Shown here piece after piece: positions 1-7,669 of a stretch of 64,000 nt of DNA. Position 1 is the first letter of the stretch, and each line of letters opens with the position of its first letter. Origin of the DNA: Flavonifractor sp. An92. GTDB lineage: Bacteria; Bacillota; Clostridia; Oscillospirales; Oscillospiraceae. The notes below the pieces were generated by a model, which was not told the origin of the DNA, made no database searches, and was given only the letters and a program-made list of their open reading frames with translations. A program made the position numbers and the translations under genes. Where the stretch lies: contig NZ_NFGZ01000003.1 of NCBI RefSeq assembly GCF_002159175.1, positions 124,001-188,000 on the forward strand, in the 5' to 3' direction.

Positions 1-885
1 GAGCTGCCGCTTTCCGGCGGCCATGGTGGTGGCGGTGAGCAGGGGATTGGCGGGGGTGCGCTCCACGGGAATGAGGGACAGCAGGGTCTGACCGTAGGCG
101 AAACGCTCGCCGTCGCCCAGTCGGTGGAGGGCGCCCTCGTCACAGGCCAGCTCGCAGTCGATGCGGGAGCAGATGGCCGCCGCCCATACCAGCGGATCAA
201 ACCAGTAGATGGTGAGGCACACGCAGCGCAACAGGGACCAGAGGGGGTCCAGGTGCCGGGCGTGGGTCTCCTCGTGGATGAGCACATGGCGCAGCCGATC
301 CGGGTCAGCCGCCACCTCCGGCGTCAGATAGATGGAGGGACGGAAGAGACCGAAGAGACAGGGGGAGGCGAGGCTGGGGCAGAGGTAGACCGGCCGCCGC
401 TGGTGTTCCAGGGGGAAGGGAGTGCGCCGTCTGCGCAGCTGATACCAGAAGTGGAGGTTACAGCCCAGGAAATAGAGGGCCATCACCGCCATACCCGCCG
501 CCCAGATCCAGCCCAGTACCTGGGACAGAGGGATGGAGTGGTTTTGGGCGGGTGCAGGCGTATTGCTCTGAACATCGGTGGTAACGGCCGTTTCCGGCGC
601 GTGGTTGAGGACCGGCGCGCCCGCAGACGGCTTCCGGTCCGTCTGGGGTTGGATGGGAAGGTACACCGGGCGGGCCATGGTCTGGCTGACCGCCTGTTGG
701 ACCTCAGTCCCGGCGTTGAGCACCGAGAAGGGGAGGGCGGGCAGCTCCACCGGCACCAGCAGGCGGATCAGCACCAGCCCCCACAGGGCGTACTGAAAGC
801 GGCGGGGAATGCGGCTGCGGAAACAGAAGCGGAGGATCAGCAGCGCCGCAATGAGGACCGAAGAGGTGATGAGGATGTCTTTCAT
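1..885 (-). CDS. BlaR1-type M56 family membrane metallopeptidase, C-terminus cut by window edge
   Basis: This is a membrane-bound zinc protease and sensor that in BlaR1/MecR1 systems triggers removal of the paired BlaI repressor. The first 295 codons are present and the frame runs open through the left edge. N-terminal hydrophobic segments are visible. The zinc motif HEETH is at residues 204-208, followed by the family motif ELACDEGAL. The start overlaps the stop of the upstream BlaI gene by 4 bp (ATGA), so translation is coupled. Whether a penicillin-binding sensor domain follows cannot be seen. The inducing signal is unknown. Confidence 0.9.
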   Translation of the reverse strand, partial: MKDILITSSVLIAALLILRFCFRSRIPRRFQYALWGLVLIRLLVPVELPALPFSVLNAGTEVQQAVSQTMARPVYLPIQPQTDRKPSAGAPVLNHAPETAVTTDVQSNTPAPAQNHSIPLSQVLGWIWAAGMAVMALYFLGCNLHFWYQLRRRRTPFPLEHQRRPVYLCPSLASPCLFGLFRPSIYLTPEVAADPDRLRHVLIHEETHARHLDPLWSLLRCVCLTIYWFDPLVWAAAICSRIDCELACDEGALHRLGDGERFAYGQTLLSLIPVERTPANPLLTATTMAAGKRQL

Positions 886-1262
886 AAAGCGTCTCCCTCC
901 TTTGCCTGCTCCAGAATGGAGGCCAACTCGTCAATGTCCTGCTGGGAGAGGGCCCGGCCGCGGACCATGGCACTCATCATCAGACCCAGGCTTCCGCCAT
1001 AAACTTTGCCGAGAAACTGCTCGGTGGCGGTGCGCTGGGCGTCGCTGCGGGAGAGGAGCGGGGCATACCGCTTGGCGCGGCCCTCCTCCGTGTGAGTCAC
1101 CGCGCCCTTGCTCTCCAGACGGGCGAGCATGGTGATGATGGTGTTCTTGGACCAGCCGGTGTCCGGGGCCATGGCCCGGGTGAGCTCGGTGATGGTGGAC
1201 CCGTTTCCGCTCCAGAGCGCGTCCATCAGCTTCCACTCACTGTCGGACAGATGCACTCTCAT
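882..1262 (-). CDS. BlaI/MecI/CopY-family repressor (system A)
   Basis: This 126-residue winged-helix repressor has the length expected for BlaI/MecI. The N-terminus (LSDSEWKLMDALW) is the typical helix 1, and the likely recognition helix is around SKNTIITMLARL. The C-terminal part is the dimerisation and proteolysis region. It forms an ATGA-coupled pair with the M56 protease. The upstream region holds a consensus-like promoter covered by two operator-like sites, so autoregulation is expected. A second BlaI gene lies at 4634-5011 with a different recognition helix. The signal is not necessarily a beta-lactam, since many clostridial BlaI/M56 pairs have no beta-lactamase nearby. Confidence 0.95.
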   Translation of the reverse strand: MRVHLSDSEWKLMDALWSGNGSTITELTRAMAPDTGWSKNTIITMLARLESKGAVTHTEEGRAKRYAPLLSRSDAQRTATEQFLGKVYGGSLGLMMSAMVRGRALSQQDIDELASILEQAKEGDAL

Positions 1263-1284
1263 GTGATTTCCCTCCTTTCGGTAT

Positions 1285-1335
1285 ACAAGTGTCTACCTTC
1301 ATCTTGAGCATAGCAGAAAGGTAGACGTCTGTCAA
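1285..1335 (-). promoter_or_regulatory. Promoter and two inverted operators of the system A blaI gene
   Basis: On the minus strand there is a -35 TTGACA (1335-1330), a 17-bp spacer and a -10 TATGCT (1312-1307). Two copies of GTAGAC-N3-TGT lie in inverted orientation. One is at 1321-1332, overlapping the -35 and spacer; the other is at 1285-1296, downstream of the start point. Longer arms (AAGGTAGAC) are shared. The layout is that of a BlaI-type autorepressed promoter. Confidence 0.75.
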
Positions 1336-1348
1336 CCTCTTTTCGGTG

Positions 1349-1377
1349 TTGTACAGCCGGGCTTTTTTTGCTAGAAT
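1349..1377 (+). promoter_or_regulatory. Promoter of the divergent membrane protein gene
   Basis: A -35 TTGTAC (1349-1354), 17-bp spacer and -10 TAGAAT (1372-1377) face the plus-strand gene that starts at 1418. The -35 lies 13 bp from the -35 of the divergent blaI promoter, so repressor bound at 1321-1332 would sit just upstream of it. Confidence 0.6.
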
Positions 1378-1417
1378 AAAACCGGAACGATGCCTCACGA
1401 CGAAGGAGGGATCCCTT

Positions 1418-2275
1418 ATGCGGCGAACCGGAACGGTGTTTTTGCTCCTGCTTATCCTGTTCCTTCCCATCTCCGCCTCGGCGGATACCGGACCCAAGCC
1501 CTCGGTGCGCATCGCCTTCACCGGCGGAGAGGGGTTGACCTTCTACGGGACGCTCCTCTCGCGGTACGACTCTACCGGGCCAGCCTCGGCCTGGAATGGC
1601 CAGGAGGAATATGCCTCTTATCATCCGGGGGAGGAGGGCTATGAGGTCTGGCGGAAGTTTGTGGACTACAAGGACGCCGACGGCTTCTATTTCCTCCAGG
1701 AGTGGTGGGACTGCTCCGAGAATCAGGCGCTGAACTGGATCTATTACCCGCCGTCCACCTTCAAGATCCTGCTCTATTTCCCGGACAGCGACACCTTCTG
1801 CATCAGTCCTGTTTATGAGAAATACGCCTTTGACAGCTACTATACCGCCGATCTCTCCCAGTGGGAGAGCGGGACGCTCTCTGCGGTGCGGAGCTACGAC
1901 TATACCGGAGAAATACTTGCTCTGGCGGCCCGCATCGTGCTCACCATCGCACTGGAGCTGCTCGTGGCCTTCTGTTTCGGCTACCGGGGGAAGCGTGTTT
2001 TTGCTTTGTTGGCAGTGGTCAATGTGGTCACCCAGGTATTCCTGAACGTGTTCCTGAATGTGGTCCACTATCGCTCCGGCCCATGGGACTTTACCTTCTG
2101 TTATGTCTTTTTGGAGCTGATCGTGTTCCTGCTGGAAGCCTGGATCTACGCCGAGCGGTTGCCGCGGATGGATGGAACCAGGCGTATCCGTGCGGTGGGC
2201 TACGCCTTTGTGGCGAACCTGCTCTCCTTTGTAGCCGGACTGGCCCTGGCTTTTTGGCTCCCAACGCTCTTTTAA
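1418..2275 (+). CDS. Hypothetical exported/membrane protein with signal peptide and C-terminal membrane segments
   Basis: I do not recognise the family. The 285-residue product begins with a clear signal peptide (MRRTGTVFLLLLILFLPISA, cleavage near SASA-DTG). About 150 polar, aromatic-rich residues follow that should be extracytoplasmic. The C-terminal third has three to four hydrophobic helices and a short positively charged loop. The start was chosen because AAGGAGGG lies 7-8 bp upstream and the signal peptide begins there; a longer open frame from 1346 lacks these. It is divergent from the BlaI/M56 pair A, shares its control region and lies 31 bp ahead of the AIM24 remnant. This suggests it belongs to the BlaI regulon (inference). 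Confidence 0.8.
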   Translation: MRRTGTVFLLLLILFLPISASADTGPKPSVRIAFTGGEGLTFYGTLLSRYDSTGPASAWNGQEEYASYHPGEEGYEVWRKFVDYKDADGFYFLQEWWDCSENQALNWIYYPPSTFKILLYFPDSDTFCISPVYEKYAFDSYYTADLSQWESGTLSAVRSYDYTGEILALAARIVLTIALELLVAFCFGYRGKRVFALLAVVNVVTQVFLNVFLNVVHYRSGPWDFTFCYVFLELIVFLLEAWIYAERLPRMDGTRRIRAVGYAFVANLLSFVAGLALAFWLPTLF

Positions 2276-2306
2276 CAATCAAAACAATCAATAGGAGGCG
2301 AAGTAC

Positions 2307-2686
2307 ATGTATCAGATCAACAACTTCATCAACAACGACGACATCCGAGTCCTGAACGAACTGGGCCCGTTTACGGTCATTGAATACCAGCATGATCTGA
2401 GCGTCATGCCCGGGGACGCCGCGCTGGCCTACTACTGCAACGCCATGAACGTGCGCAAGCGCCAGGTTATCTGCCAGGTGGGCACCTCCCACATCACCAC
2501 CCAGGCCGGAGCCATGCAGTGGACGGTGGGCGATGTGAATGCCACTGGAGCGGAAGCCTGGACTTCACGGTGGAGCGCTCGGGCAAGACCCTGCTGGGCT
2601 CCGCCGCCTCCGGCGAGGGACTGGTGAACGTGTACCGGGGCACCGGAAAGGTGCTGCTGGCGCCTGTGGTCAACGGCATCGTATAA
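2307..2686 (+). pseudogene. AIM24-family protein gene, internally deleted and frameshifted
   Basis: The first 75 or so codons (MYQINNFINNDD ... QAGAMQWTVGDV) match the start of bacterial AIM24-family (TIM-barrel-like biogenesis protein) sequences as I know them. The family's last block (WSGSLDFTVERSG ... GSAASGEGLVNVYRGTG) is present, but in another frame beginning near 2543. Intact members are roughly 220-230 residues, so about 100 central residues are missing. The original frame runs into a stop at 2627. A good ribosome site (AGGAGG) precedes the ATG. An assembly or sequencing deletion is an alternative to true gene decay. Confidence 0.75.
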
Positions 2687-2691
2687 GGATC

Positions 2692-2729
2692 AAAACCGCC
2701 GCACCAAAGTTCGGGTGCGGCGGTTTTTT
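2692..2729. terminator. Bidirectional intrinsic terminator
   Basis: A stem AAAACCGCCGCACC / GGTGCGGCGGTTTT (2692-2705 and 2714-2727) is flanked by A and T runs. It lies between the convergent AIM24 remnant and the second M56 gene and would serve both strands. Confidence 0.85.
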
Positions 2730-4637
2730 CTATTCATGCACTTCAAAGGCATAGGTCCCGGTATAGATGAGGCTCTCCTGGGCCTTGGAGAGAATCGAAA
2801 TGGTGTAGGTGGCTGGTCGGGGCAGGAGGTCCAGCGTATACTGGCCGCCCTCCCGGGAGAGCACCGGCTCGGTCACAGTCCCGTCGGGCTCCTGGGCGGA
2901 GACCATGATCTGCGCCACCGGCAGATCAAAGGCCAAACGTGCCCGGATAGGGAATGGCTCGCCGTAGAAGCCCGCAGACGAATCATCCCGCCCACGGACC
3001 CGCAGTACCTCGCCGGTCTCAGCGTCCTGGACCCAGAGGGAGCGGCAGAGCAGGAAGAAGGGCTCGTCAGATGCGAGAATCTCGCTGTCGTCATTCCACT
3101 CCAGTTTAAAATACAGATGCGGGTCCAGAAGGTCCGACGTCTGTGGCTCCTCCGCTTCAAAATCCAGAGCAGCTCGAATCGCGGCCCAATCCGGCGGAGA
3201 GGGGAGGTGGTAGTACATCGTCCGGTGGTCCTCTGTGCTCCAGACCGTCATATGCTGTGGCCAACAGGTCACCCACCAGGACTGGCTGCCCCGGCTCAGT
3301 CTGAGAGAAAACTGCTGCGTCTGCGCCTCCTCTTCGGGACGGGTAAGCCAGCCCATCCGCTCTACGTCCAGTTGTGACAGGATGGATAGCAATTTTTCCT
3401 CATCCCAGGCCCATACAGACTCCGTCGTGGATGCGCCTTCCGCATGGTAGGACACCGACTGGACGATCAACGGTAGGCGACTATCCACATGGGACGTCTC
3501 AAAAAGTTCCACAGCCGGTCTCCGGTCGGTACTCACAGACAGGATGCCGAACGCCATGGTAAAGACAAACATGAACACACCCAACAGCAGGGTGCCCGGA
3601 CGGCGCCTGCGCACGTTGATCACATTGCGCAGGCGGTAGCGCATGGACTGGGCAGCGGCAGACAGGCAGGTGGTAAATCCACGGGCGTGGCCAGCGGAAC
3701 GGAGCAGGAGGGAGGCATATTGTTTCCGCTCCTCCTCGCTGCAATCCTGGAGGACCTGTTCGTCACAGGAGAGCTCCAGATCGGCGCTGGCCTTACGGAT
3801 GGCGGCCCAGACCAAAGGATTGAACCAGCACAGGGCCTGGCAGAAGGCCAGAAAAATCTTGGTGTCTACATCTTTGCGCTGGATGTGGCAGAGCTCATGG
3901 CGGAAGATGAAGCGCAGTTCCTCCGCCGTGTAATCCCGCTCCGGAAGCACCGTAACACGGACTCCGATCGTCCTCCCCATGGAGAATGGTGCCTTGGCAG
4001 CGGGGCTGCGCAGGAGCCGAATGGGCCGGTAGTACTCCGCCCACTTCTGAGCGTCCTGCCACTGGACGATGACCTCCGGCTCCGTCACGGGAGAGGCGTC
4101 CTTCAGCATTTCCCGGCGGAATATCAAATGGGAGATGATTTTGCCAACAAATATGACGGAAAATCCGATCATCAAGAGCAGGCTGCACACTCTCAGCACT
4201 ACGCCGGGGATGTAGACGAAAAAGAGGGGAGGGCTGGAGGTCCGGATCAGGGGATAGAGCTGGTAGAACAGAAAGACCGGCAGCAGCCACAGCGTGGCGC
4301 AGGCCCGGGCGCTGAATGAACGCCTCAGCACGGGCAGAAGCAAAAACAGGGCCAGAAAGTAGACGCTGATCGTGAGCATAACGTCCAGGACAAAGAGGAA
4401 AAAGTGGTTGATATCCTCGTCCAGCAGGAGTAAGAGGACAAACGTGATGATGATCAGGATCGGAAAGATCAGCGGTGTGACCCAGACTACGGTGTCCTTG
4501 GAGAGATAGCGGCTCGTGTCGCCAAACAGCGGAACTGGAATAAATCCGCCATGTTCCCAGCGCCAGGAGCGATGAAAGGCGAACGCCACCAAACCGGACA
4601 GAAAAAGTGCCCAGAGCAGACGAAAGACGACGATCAT
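2730..4637 (-). CDS. BlaR1-type M56 family membrane metallopeptidase (system B)
   Basis: This 635-residue membrane protease has about five hydrophobic segments in the first 200 residues. The zinc motif HELCH is at residues 247-251, followed by LELSCDEQVL. After a single membrane segment near residue 360 there is an extracytoplasmic C-terminal domain of about 270 residues. That domain lacks the penicillin-binding SxxK/KTG pattern of true BlaR1 as far as I can see, so the ligand is probably not a beta-lactam. The ATG at 4637 was chosen because it overlaps the stop of its partner BlaI (ATGA). A longer open frame from 4703 would run deep into that gene. Confidence 0.9.
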   Translation of the reverse strand: MIVVFRLLWALFLSGLVAFAFHRSWRWEHGGFIPVPLFGDTSRYLSKDTVVWVTPLIFPILIIITFVLLLLLDEDINHFFLFVLDVMLTISVYFLALFLLLPVLRRSFSARACATLWLLPVFLFYQLYPLIRTSSPPLFFVYIPGVVLRVCSLLLMIGFSVIFVGKIISHLIFRREMLKDASPVTEPEVIVQWQDAQKWAEYYRPIRLLRSPAAKAPFSMGRTIGVRVTVLPERDYTAEELRFIFRHELCHIQRKDVDTKIFLAFCQALCWFNPLVWAAIRKASADLELSCDEQVLQDCSEEERKQYASLLLRSAGHARGFTTCLSAAAQSMRYRLRNVINVRRRRPGTLLLGVFMFVFTMAFGILSVSTDRRPAVELFETSHVDSRLPLIVQSVSYHAEGASTTESVWAWDEEKLLSILSQLDVERMGWLTRPEEEAQTQQFSLRLSRGSQSWWVTCWPQHMTVWSTEDHRTMYYHLPSPPDWAAIRAALDFEAEEPQTSDLLDPHLYFKLEWNDDSEILASDEPFFLLCRSLWVQDAETGEVLRVRGRDDSSAGFYGEPFPIRARLAFDLPVAQIMVSAQEPDGTVTEPVLSREGGQYTLDLLPRPATYTISILSKAQESLIYTGTYAFEVHE

Positions 4638-5011
4638 AACTGCCCCCTTTCCAGCAGGTCCCGAAGCTCGTCCAGCTCCTCCTGCTTGATCCCACTGTCG
4701 CACAGGGACACGGCAAAGGCGCTGAGGGAGCCCCCGTAGAGCTTATCCAGGATGCTGCGGCTCTCACTGGCCAGATACTCCCGCTCCGTGATGAGAGGGG
4801 TGTACCAGTTGACCCGATGGACCCGCTCCGAGGACAGGAAGCCCTTTTCACACAGGCGGGTGAGGAAGGTCAGGATGGTAGTGGGGGCCAGAGCCTTGTC
4901 CGGGCCCAGAGCGGCCTCAATGTCCGAGCGGGAGACCGGCGGCTCCCGGTGCCAGATGATCTGCATGATCTCCAGCTCGCCGTCGGGCAGGTGCTTGACC
5001 GGATGCTTCAT
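4634..5011 (-). CDS. BlaI/MecI/CopY-family repressor (system B)
   Basis: This 125-residue winged-helix repressor is paired with the M56 protease by an ATGA overlap. It starts with LPDGELEIMQIIWHREPPVS, the usual BlaI helix 1 and 2 region. The putative recognition helix is APTTILTFLTRL, unlike the SKNTIITMLARL of system A. Its own promoter carries two perfect CTAC-N4-GTAG operators, again unlike those of system A. The two repressors may therefore control separate regulons. A strong ribosome site (AAAGGAGG) precedes the ATG. Confidence 0.95.
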   Translation of the reverse strand: MKHPVKHLPDGELEIMQIIWHREPPVSRSDIEAALGPDKALAPTTILTFLTRLCEKGFLSSERVHRVNWYTPLITEREYLASESRSILDKLYGGSLSAFAVSLCDSGIKQEELDELRDLLERGQL

Positions 5012-5032
5012 ATGCTTGCACCTCCTTTATCT

Positions 5033-5086
5033 CTACGCTTGTAGAATTTCCATTTATATTCTACGAGTGTAGAGAGTATTTGTCAA
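5033..5086 (-). promoter_or_regulatory. Promoter and twin CTAC-N4-GTAG operators of system B blaI
   Basis: The minus strand has -35 TTGACA (5086-5081), a 17-bp spacer and -10 TAGAAT (5063-5058). The perfect inverted repeats CTACGAGTGTAG (5061-5072, inside the spacer) and CTACGCTTGTAG (5033-5044, in the early transcribed region) are spaced 28 bp centre to centre. This is a classic autorepressed BlaI promoter. Confidence 0.85.
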
Positions 5087-5094
5087 GCGAAAAT

Positions 5095-5136
5095 CAAAAA
5101 CCGGGAGCCCAGCAGGGAAGTGGGCTCCCGGTTTTT
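5095..5136 (-). terminator. Intrinsic terminator after the XerC-like recombinase gene
   Basis: The stem AAAACCGGGAGCCCA / TGGGCTCCCGGTTTT (5097-5111 and 5121-5135) follows the stop codon directly. A T-run trails it on the minus strand. Confidence 0.85.
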
Positions 5137-6139
5137 ATTCTGCCGATTCTTCGGTATTTTCTGATTTTTTGGCCTTTTTCCGCGCTTTTCCCAGGGGATT
5201 AGCCCGGGCGGCCAGGCGCAGGCTGTCCGAATCCACATGGGTGTAGATCTGAGTGGTGTTCAGATTCTCATGGCCCAGCACCTCCTGTAAGGTGCGCACA
5301 TCTACGCCGTTTTGGAGCATCAGAGTGGCGGCAGTGTGGCGGAGTTTGTGGCTGGAGTAGAGCGTCTGATCCAATCCGGCCTTTTTCAGCCGCTGCTTGA
5401 CCATGTAGTGGACCGCGTCCCGGGTCATGCGGGTGTGACGCCGGGTGATAAAGAGCGCGTTGGGGTCGGCGGCAGCGATGTGGCTGCGTTCCTCCAGCCA
5501 GTCATCCAGCGCGCCCCGGCAGGCCTCATTGAGGAACAGAATGCGCTCTTTGTTGCCTTTACCCAGCACCCGGATCTGATCGCCCCGCACGTCGGTGAGG
5601 TTCAGCGCCACCAACTCGGAGATTCGCATGCCGCAGTTGAGGAAGAGCACCAGGATGCAGTAGTCCCGGGCCCGGTTGGGCTCGTCCACAGCGTCCAGGA
5701 GCTGGAAGCACTGGTCCAGCTGGAGGTACCGGGGCAGCGTCTTTTTCAGGCGCGGCGAGTCCAGGTCCTGCATGGGGTTTTCGGTCAGCAGTTTGGCCTT
5801 GCTGGTGAGGTATTTGTAGAAGGAGCGGATGGTGGCGACTTTGCGGGCGCGGCTGGCGGCGTTGAGGCTGCGGTCACGGTCCAGATAGTCCATGAAGGCG
5901 TACACGTCGCTGAGCGTGACCGACCGGGCCATGTCCAGATCCACGTCGTCCACAGGAATGGCTTCAAAGTCCACGTCAGGCCCGGTGGGCGCTTTGCCCT
6001 TGAGCTGCTTGATGAATCGGAAGAAGGTCCGCAGGTCCAGATAGTATTCGTCCACCGTTTTGGCGGAGTGACCCTGGATGGTGCGGTGATACGTTAAAAA
6101 AGAACGGATGATTTCCGGTGCTTCAGTGCGATAGTCCAT
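5135..6139 (-). CDS. XerC-like tyrosine recombinase
   Basis: This is a 334-residue tyrosine recombinase with an N-terminal SAM-like core-binding domain (about 10-120) and a C-terminal catalytic domain. The catalytic signatures are the arginine in CGMRISEL, HKLRHTAATLM, GHENLNTTQIYTH and the tyrosine in QIYTH. Length and motifs fit XerC/XerD rather than a phage integrase. It lies alone at the end of the cwlD-radA transcription unit. No good ribosome site precedes the ATG. A second, xerD-like recombinase is at 61394-62272, so the two could act together in chromosome dimer resolution (inference). Confidence 0.85.
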   Translation of the reverse strand: MDYRTEAPEIIRSFLTYHRTIQGHSAKTVDEYYLDLRTFFRFIKQLKGKAPTGPDVDFEAIPVDDVDLDMARSVTLSDVYAFMDYLDRDRSLNAASRARKVATIRSFYKYLTSKAKLLTENPMQDLDSPRLKKTLPRYLQLDQCFQLLDAVDEPNRARDYCILVLFLNCGMRISELVALNLTDVRGDQIRVLGKGNKERILFLNEACRGALDDWLEERSHIAAADPNALFITRRHTRMTRDAVHYMVKQRLKKAGLDQTLYSSHKLRHTAATLMLQNGVDVRTLQEVLGHENLNTTQIYTHVDSDSLRLAARANPLGKARKKAKKSENTEESAE

Positions 6140-6210
6140 ATTGGCTGCGGGCAGGCCCGGACCGGTCCAAACCGGCCATTTTCGGGAGAGGGGCCGTTTT
6201 TGCCTCCCTC

Positions 6211-6242
6211 CAACTCAACAAAATTTTTATTTTGTTGAGTTG
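6211..6242. repeat. Perfect 14-bp AT-rich inverted repeat
   Basis: CAACTCAACAAAAT and its exact complement (6211-6224 and 6229-6242) flank a TTTT loop between radA and the recombinase gene. It stands out in GC-rich surroundings. It lacks the GC stem and T-run layout of a terminator, so an operator or a mobile-element remnant is possible. Confidence 0.7.
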
Positions 6243-6292
6243 CCGCAATGCCCGCAAATACCCCCCTTTCGGTGTCTGGCCCGGCCGGCTGC

Positions 6293-7669
6293 TCACAGCA
6301 GCGCGGCCATGGCCTCCCGGATGTTCTTGACTCGGATGAGCTGCAAACCGTCCGGCTCCACCACGGATGCGCTGCCCCGGGCCGGGATCAGACATTTGGT
6401 GAAGCCCAGGCGGCGCACCTCGGTGAGCCGCTGGCCCAGCGCGCCCACGGCGCGCAGCTCGCCGGTCAGGCCGACCTCTCCAATGGCCGCCAGATCGTCC
6501 GGGATCGGCCGGTCCCGGAAGCTGGACGCCAGCGCCATCACCATGGCCAGGTCTGCCCCCGGCTCGTCCAGGCTCAGACCGCCGATAACGTTCACATAGG
6601 CGTCGCAGGTGCCGACCATCAGTCCGCCCCGCTTCTCCAGCACAGCCAGCAACATCATGGCCCGGCTGAAGTCGAAACCGTTGGCGGTGCGCCGCGGCAC
6701 ATTGAAGCTGGTGGGCGTCAGCAGCGCCTGCACCTCGGCCAGCACCGGGCGCACGCCCTCCATGACGCAGGTCACGCAGGTGCCCGGCGTGTCGGTGGGC
6801 CGCCCGGACAGCAGCAGCTCCGACGGGTTGGGAACTTCTACCAGCCCCTTGTCCACCATCTCAAAGACGCCGATCTCATTGGTGGCGCCAAAGCGGTTTT
6901 TGGCCGAGCGCAGGATGCGGTGGGTCATCTGCTGCTCGCCCTCAAAGTAGAGCACGCAGTCCACCATGTGCTCCAGTACCTTGGGGCCGGCGATGGAGCC
7001 CTCTTTGTTCACGTGGCCGATGACAAAAACGGTGACCCCCTCCCCTTTTGCCAGCTGCATCAGGGCCATGGTGCAGTCCTTCACCTGGCCGATGCTGCCC
7101 GGCGCGGCGGTGAGGTCGCCGTTGTAGAGGGTCTGGATGGAGTCTACAATGAGAATATCCGGCTGGAGCGAGTGGACCGCGTCCAGTACGTCCTCCAGAT
7201 TGGTCTCCGAGAGCAGATAGAGGTTTTCACCATAGATGCCCAGGCGCTCCGCCCGCAGCTTGATCTGCCGTTCCGACTCCTCGCCGGAGACGTAGAGCAC
7301 CGTGGCGAAGCGGCACAGCTGGTCACAGATCTGGAGCATCAGGGTGGATTTGCCGATGCCCGGCGCGCCGCCCACCAGCACCAGGGAGCCCTTCACCGCA
7401 CCGCCGCCCAGCACGCGGTCCAGTTCATCCATGCCGGTGGCAAAGCGCAGCTCCTGGGTGGTCTCCACCTCTTTCAACGTGCGGGGCTGCCGCAGAGGCA
7501 TCCGCACGCCGCCGTCGGAGGCCCGGGCCGCAGCGGCGGTCTTTTTTCGAGGCGCCTCCGACGGGCGCTCCACAATGGTGTTCCAGGCACGGCAGGCCGG
7601 GCACTGGCCCGCCCATTTGGGCAGCTCGTTGCCGCATTCCGTGCAGTAAAACAGGGTCTTTCCTTTCAT
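6293..7669 (-). CDS. radA: DNA repair protein RadA/Sms
   Basis: RadA is a RecA-like, DnaB-type ATPase that promotes branch migration in recombinational repair. The 458-residue product has an N-terminal C4 zinc finger (YCTECGNELPKW ... CPAC), Walker A GGAPGIGKS near residue 95, the RadA-specific KNRFG motif (SAKNRFGATNE) and a C-terminal Lon-like domain (SLDEPGADLAMVMAL). The ATG at 7669 has an AAAGGAGA ribosome site and overlaps the cwlD stop (ATGA). The frame stays open upstream only as a shadow of cwlD. Confidence 0.96.
   Translation of the reverse strand: MKGKTLFYCTECGNELPKWAGQCPACRAWNTIVERPSEAPRKKTAAAARASDGGVRMPLRQPRTLKEVETTQELRFATGMDELDRVLGGGAVKGSLVLVGGAPGIGKSTLMLQICDQLCRFATVLYVSGEESERQIKLRAERLGIYGENLYLLSETNLEDVLDAVHSLQPDILIVDSIQTLYNGDLTAAPGSIGQVKDCTMALMQLAKGEGVTVFVIGHVNKEGSIAGPKVLEHMVDCVLYFEGEQQMTHRILRSAKNRFGATNEIGVFEMVDKGLVEVPNPSELLLSGRPTDTPGTCVTCVMEGVRPVLAEVQALLTPTSFNVPRRTANGFDFSRAMMLLAVLEKRGGLMVGTCDAYVNVIGGLSLDEPGADLAMVMALASSFRDRPIPDDLAAIGEVGLTGELRAVGALGQRLTEVRRLGFTKCLIPARGSASVVEPDGLQLIRVKNIREAMAALL

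Noticed and set aside
1-5011. Beta-lactam resistance operon
   Set aside because: No beta-lactamase or PBP gene is present and the complete M56 protein lacks a visible penicillin-binding domain; BlaI/M56 pairs alone do not show resistance.
5135-6139. Phage or integrative-element integrase
   Set aside because: Length and motifs fit Xer housekeeping recombinases, no phage genes are near, and the neighbours are conserved chromosomal genes.
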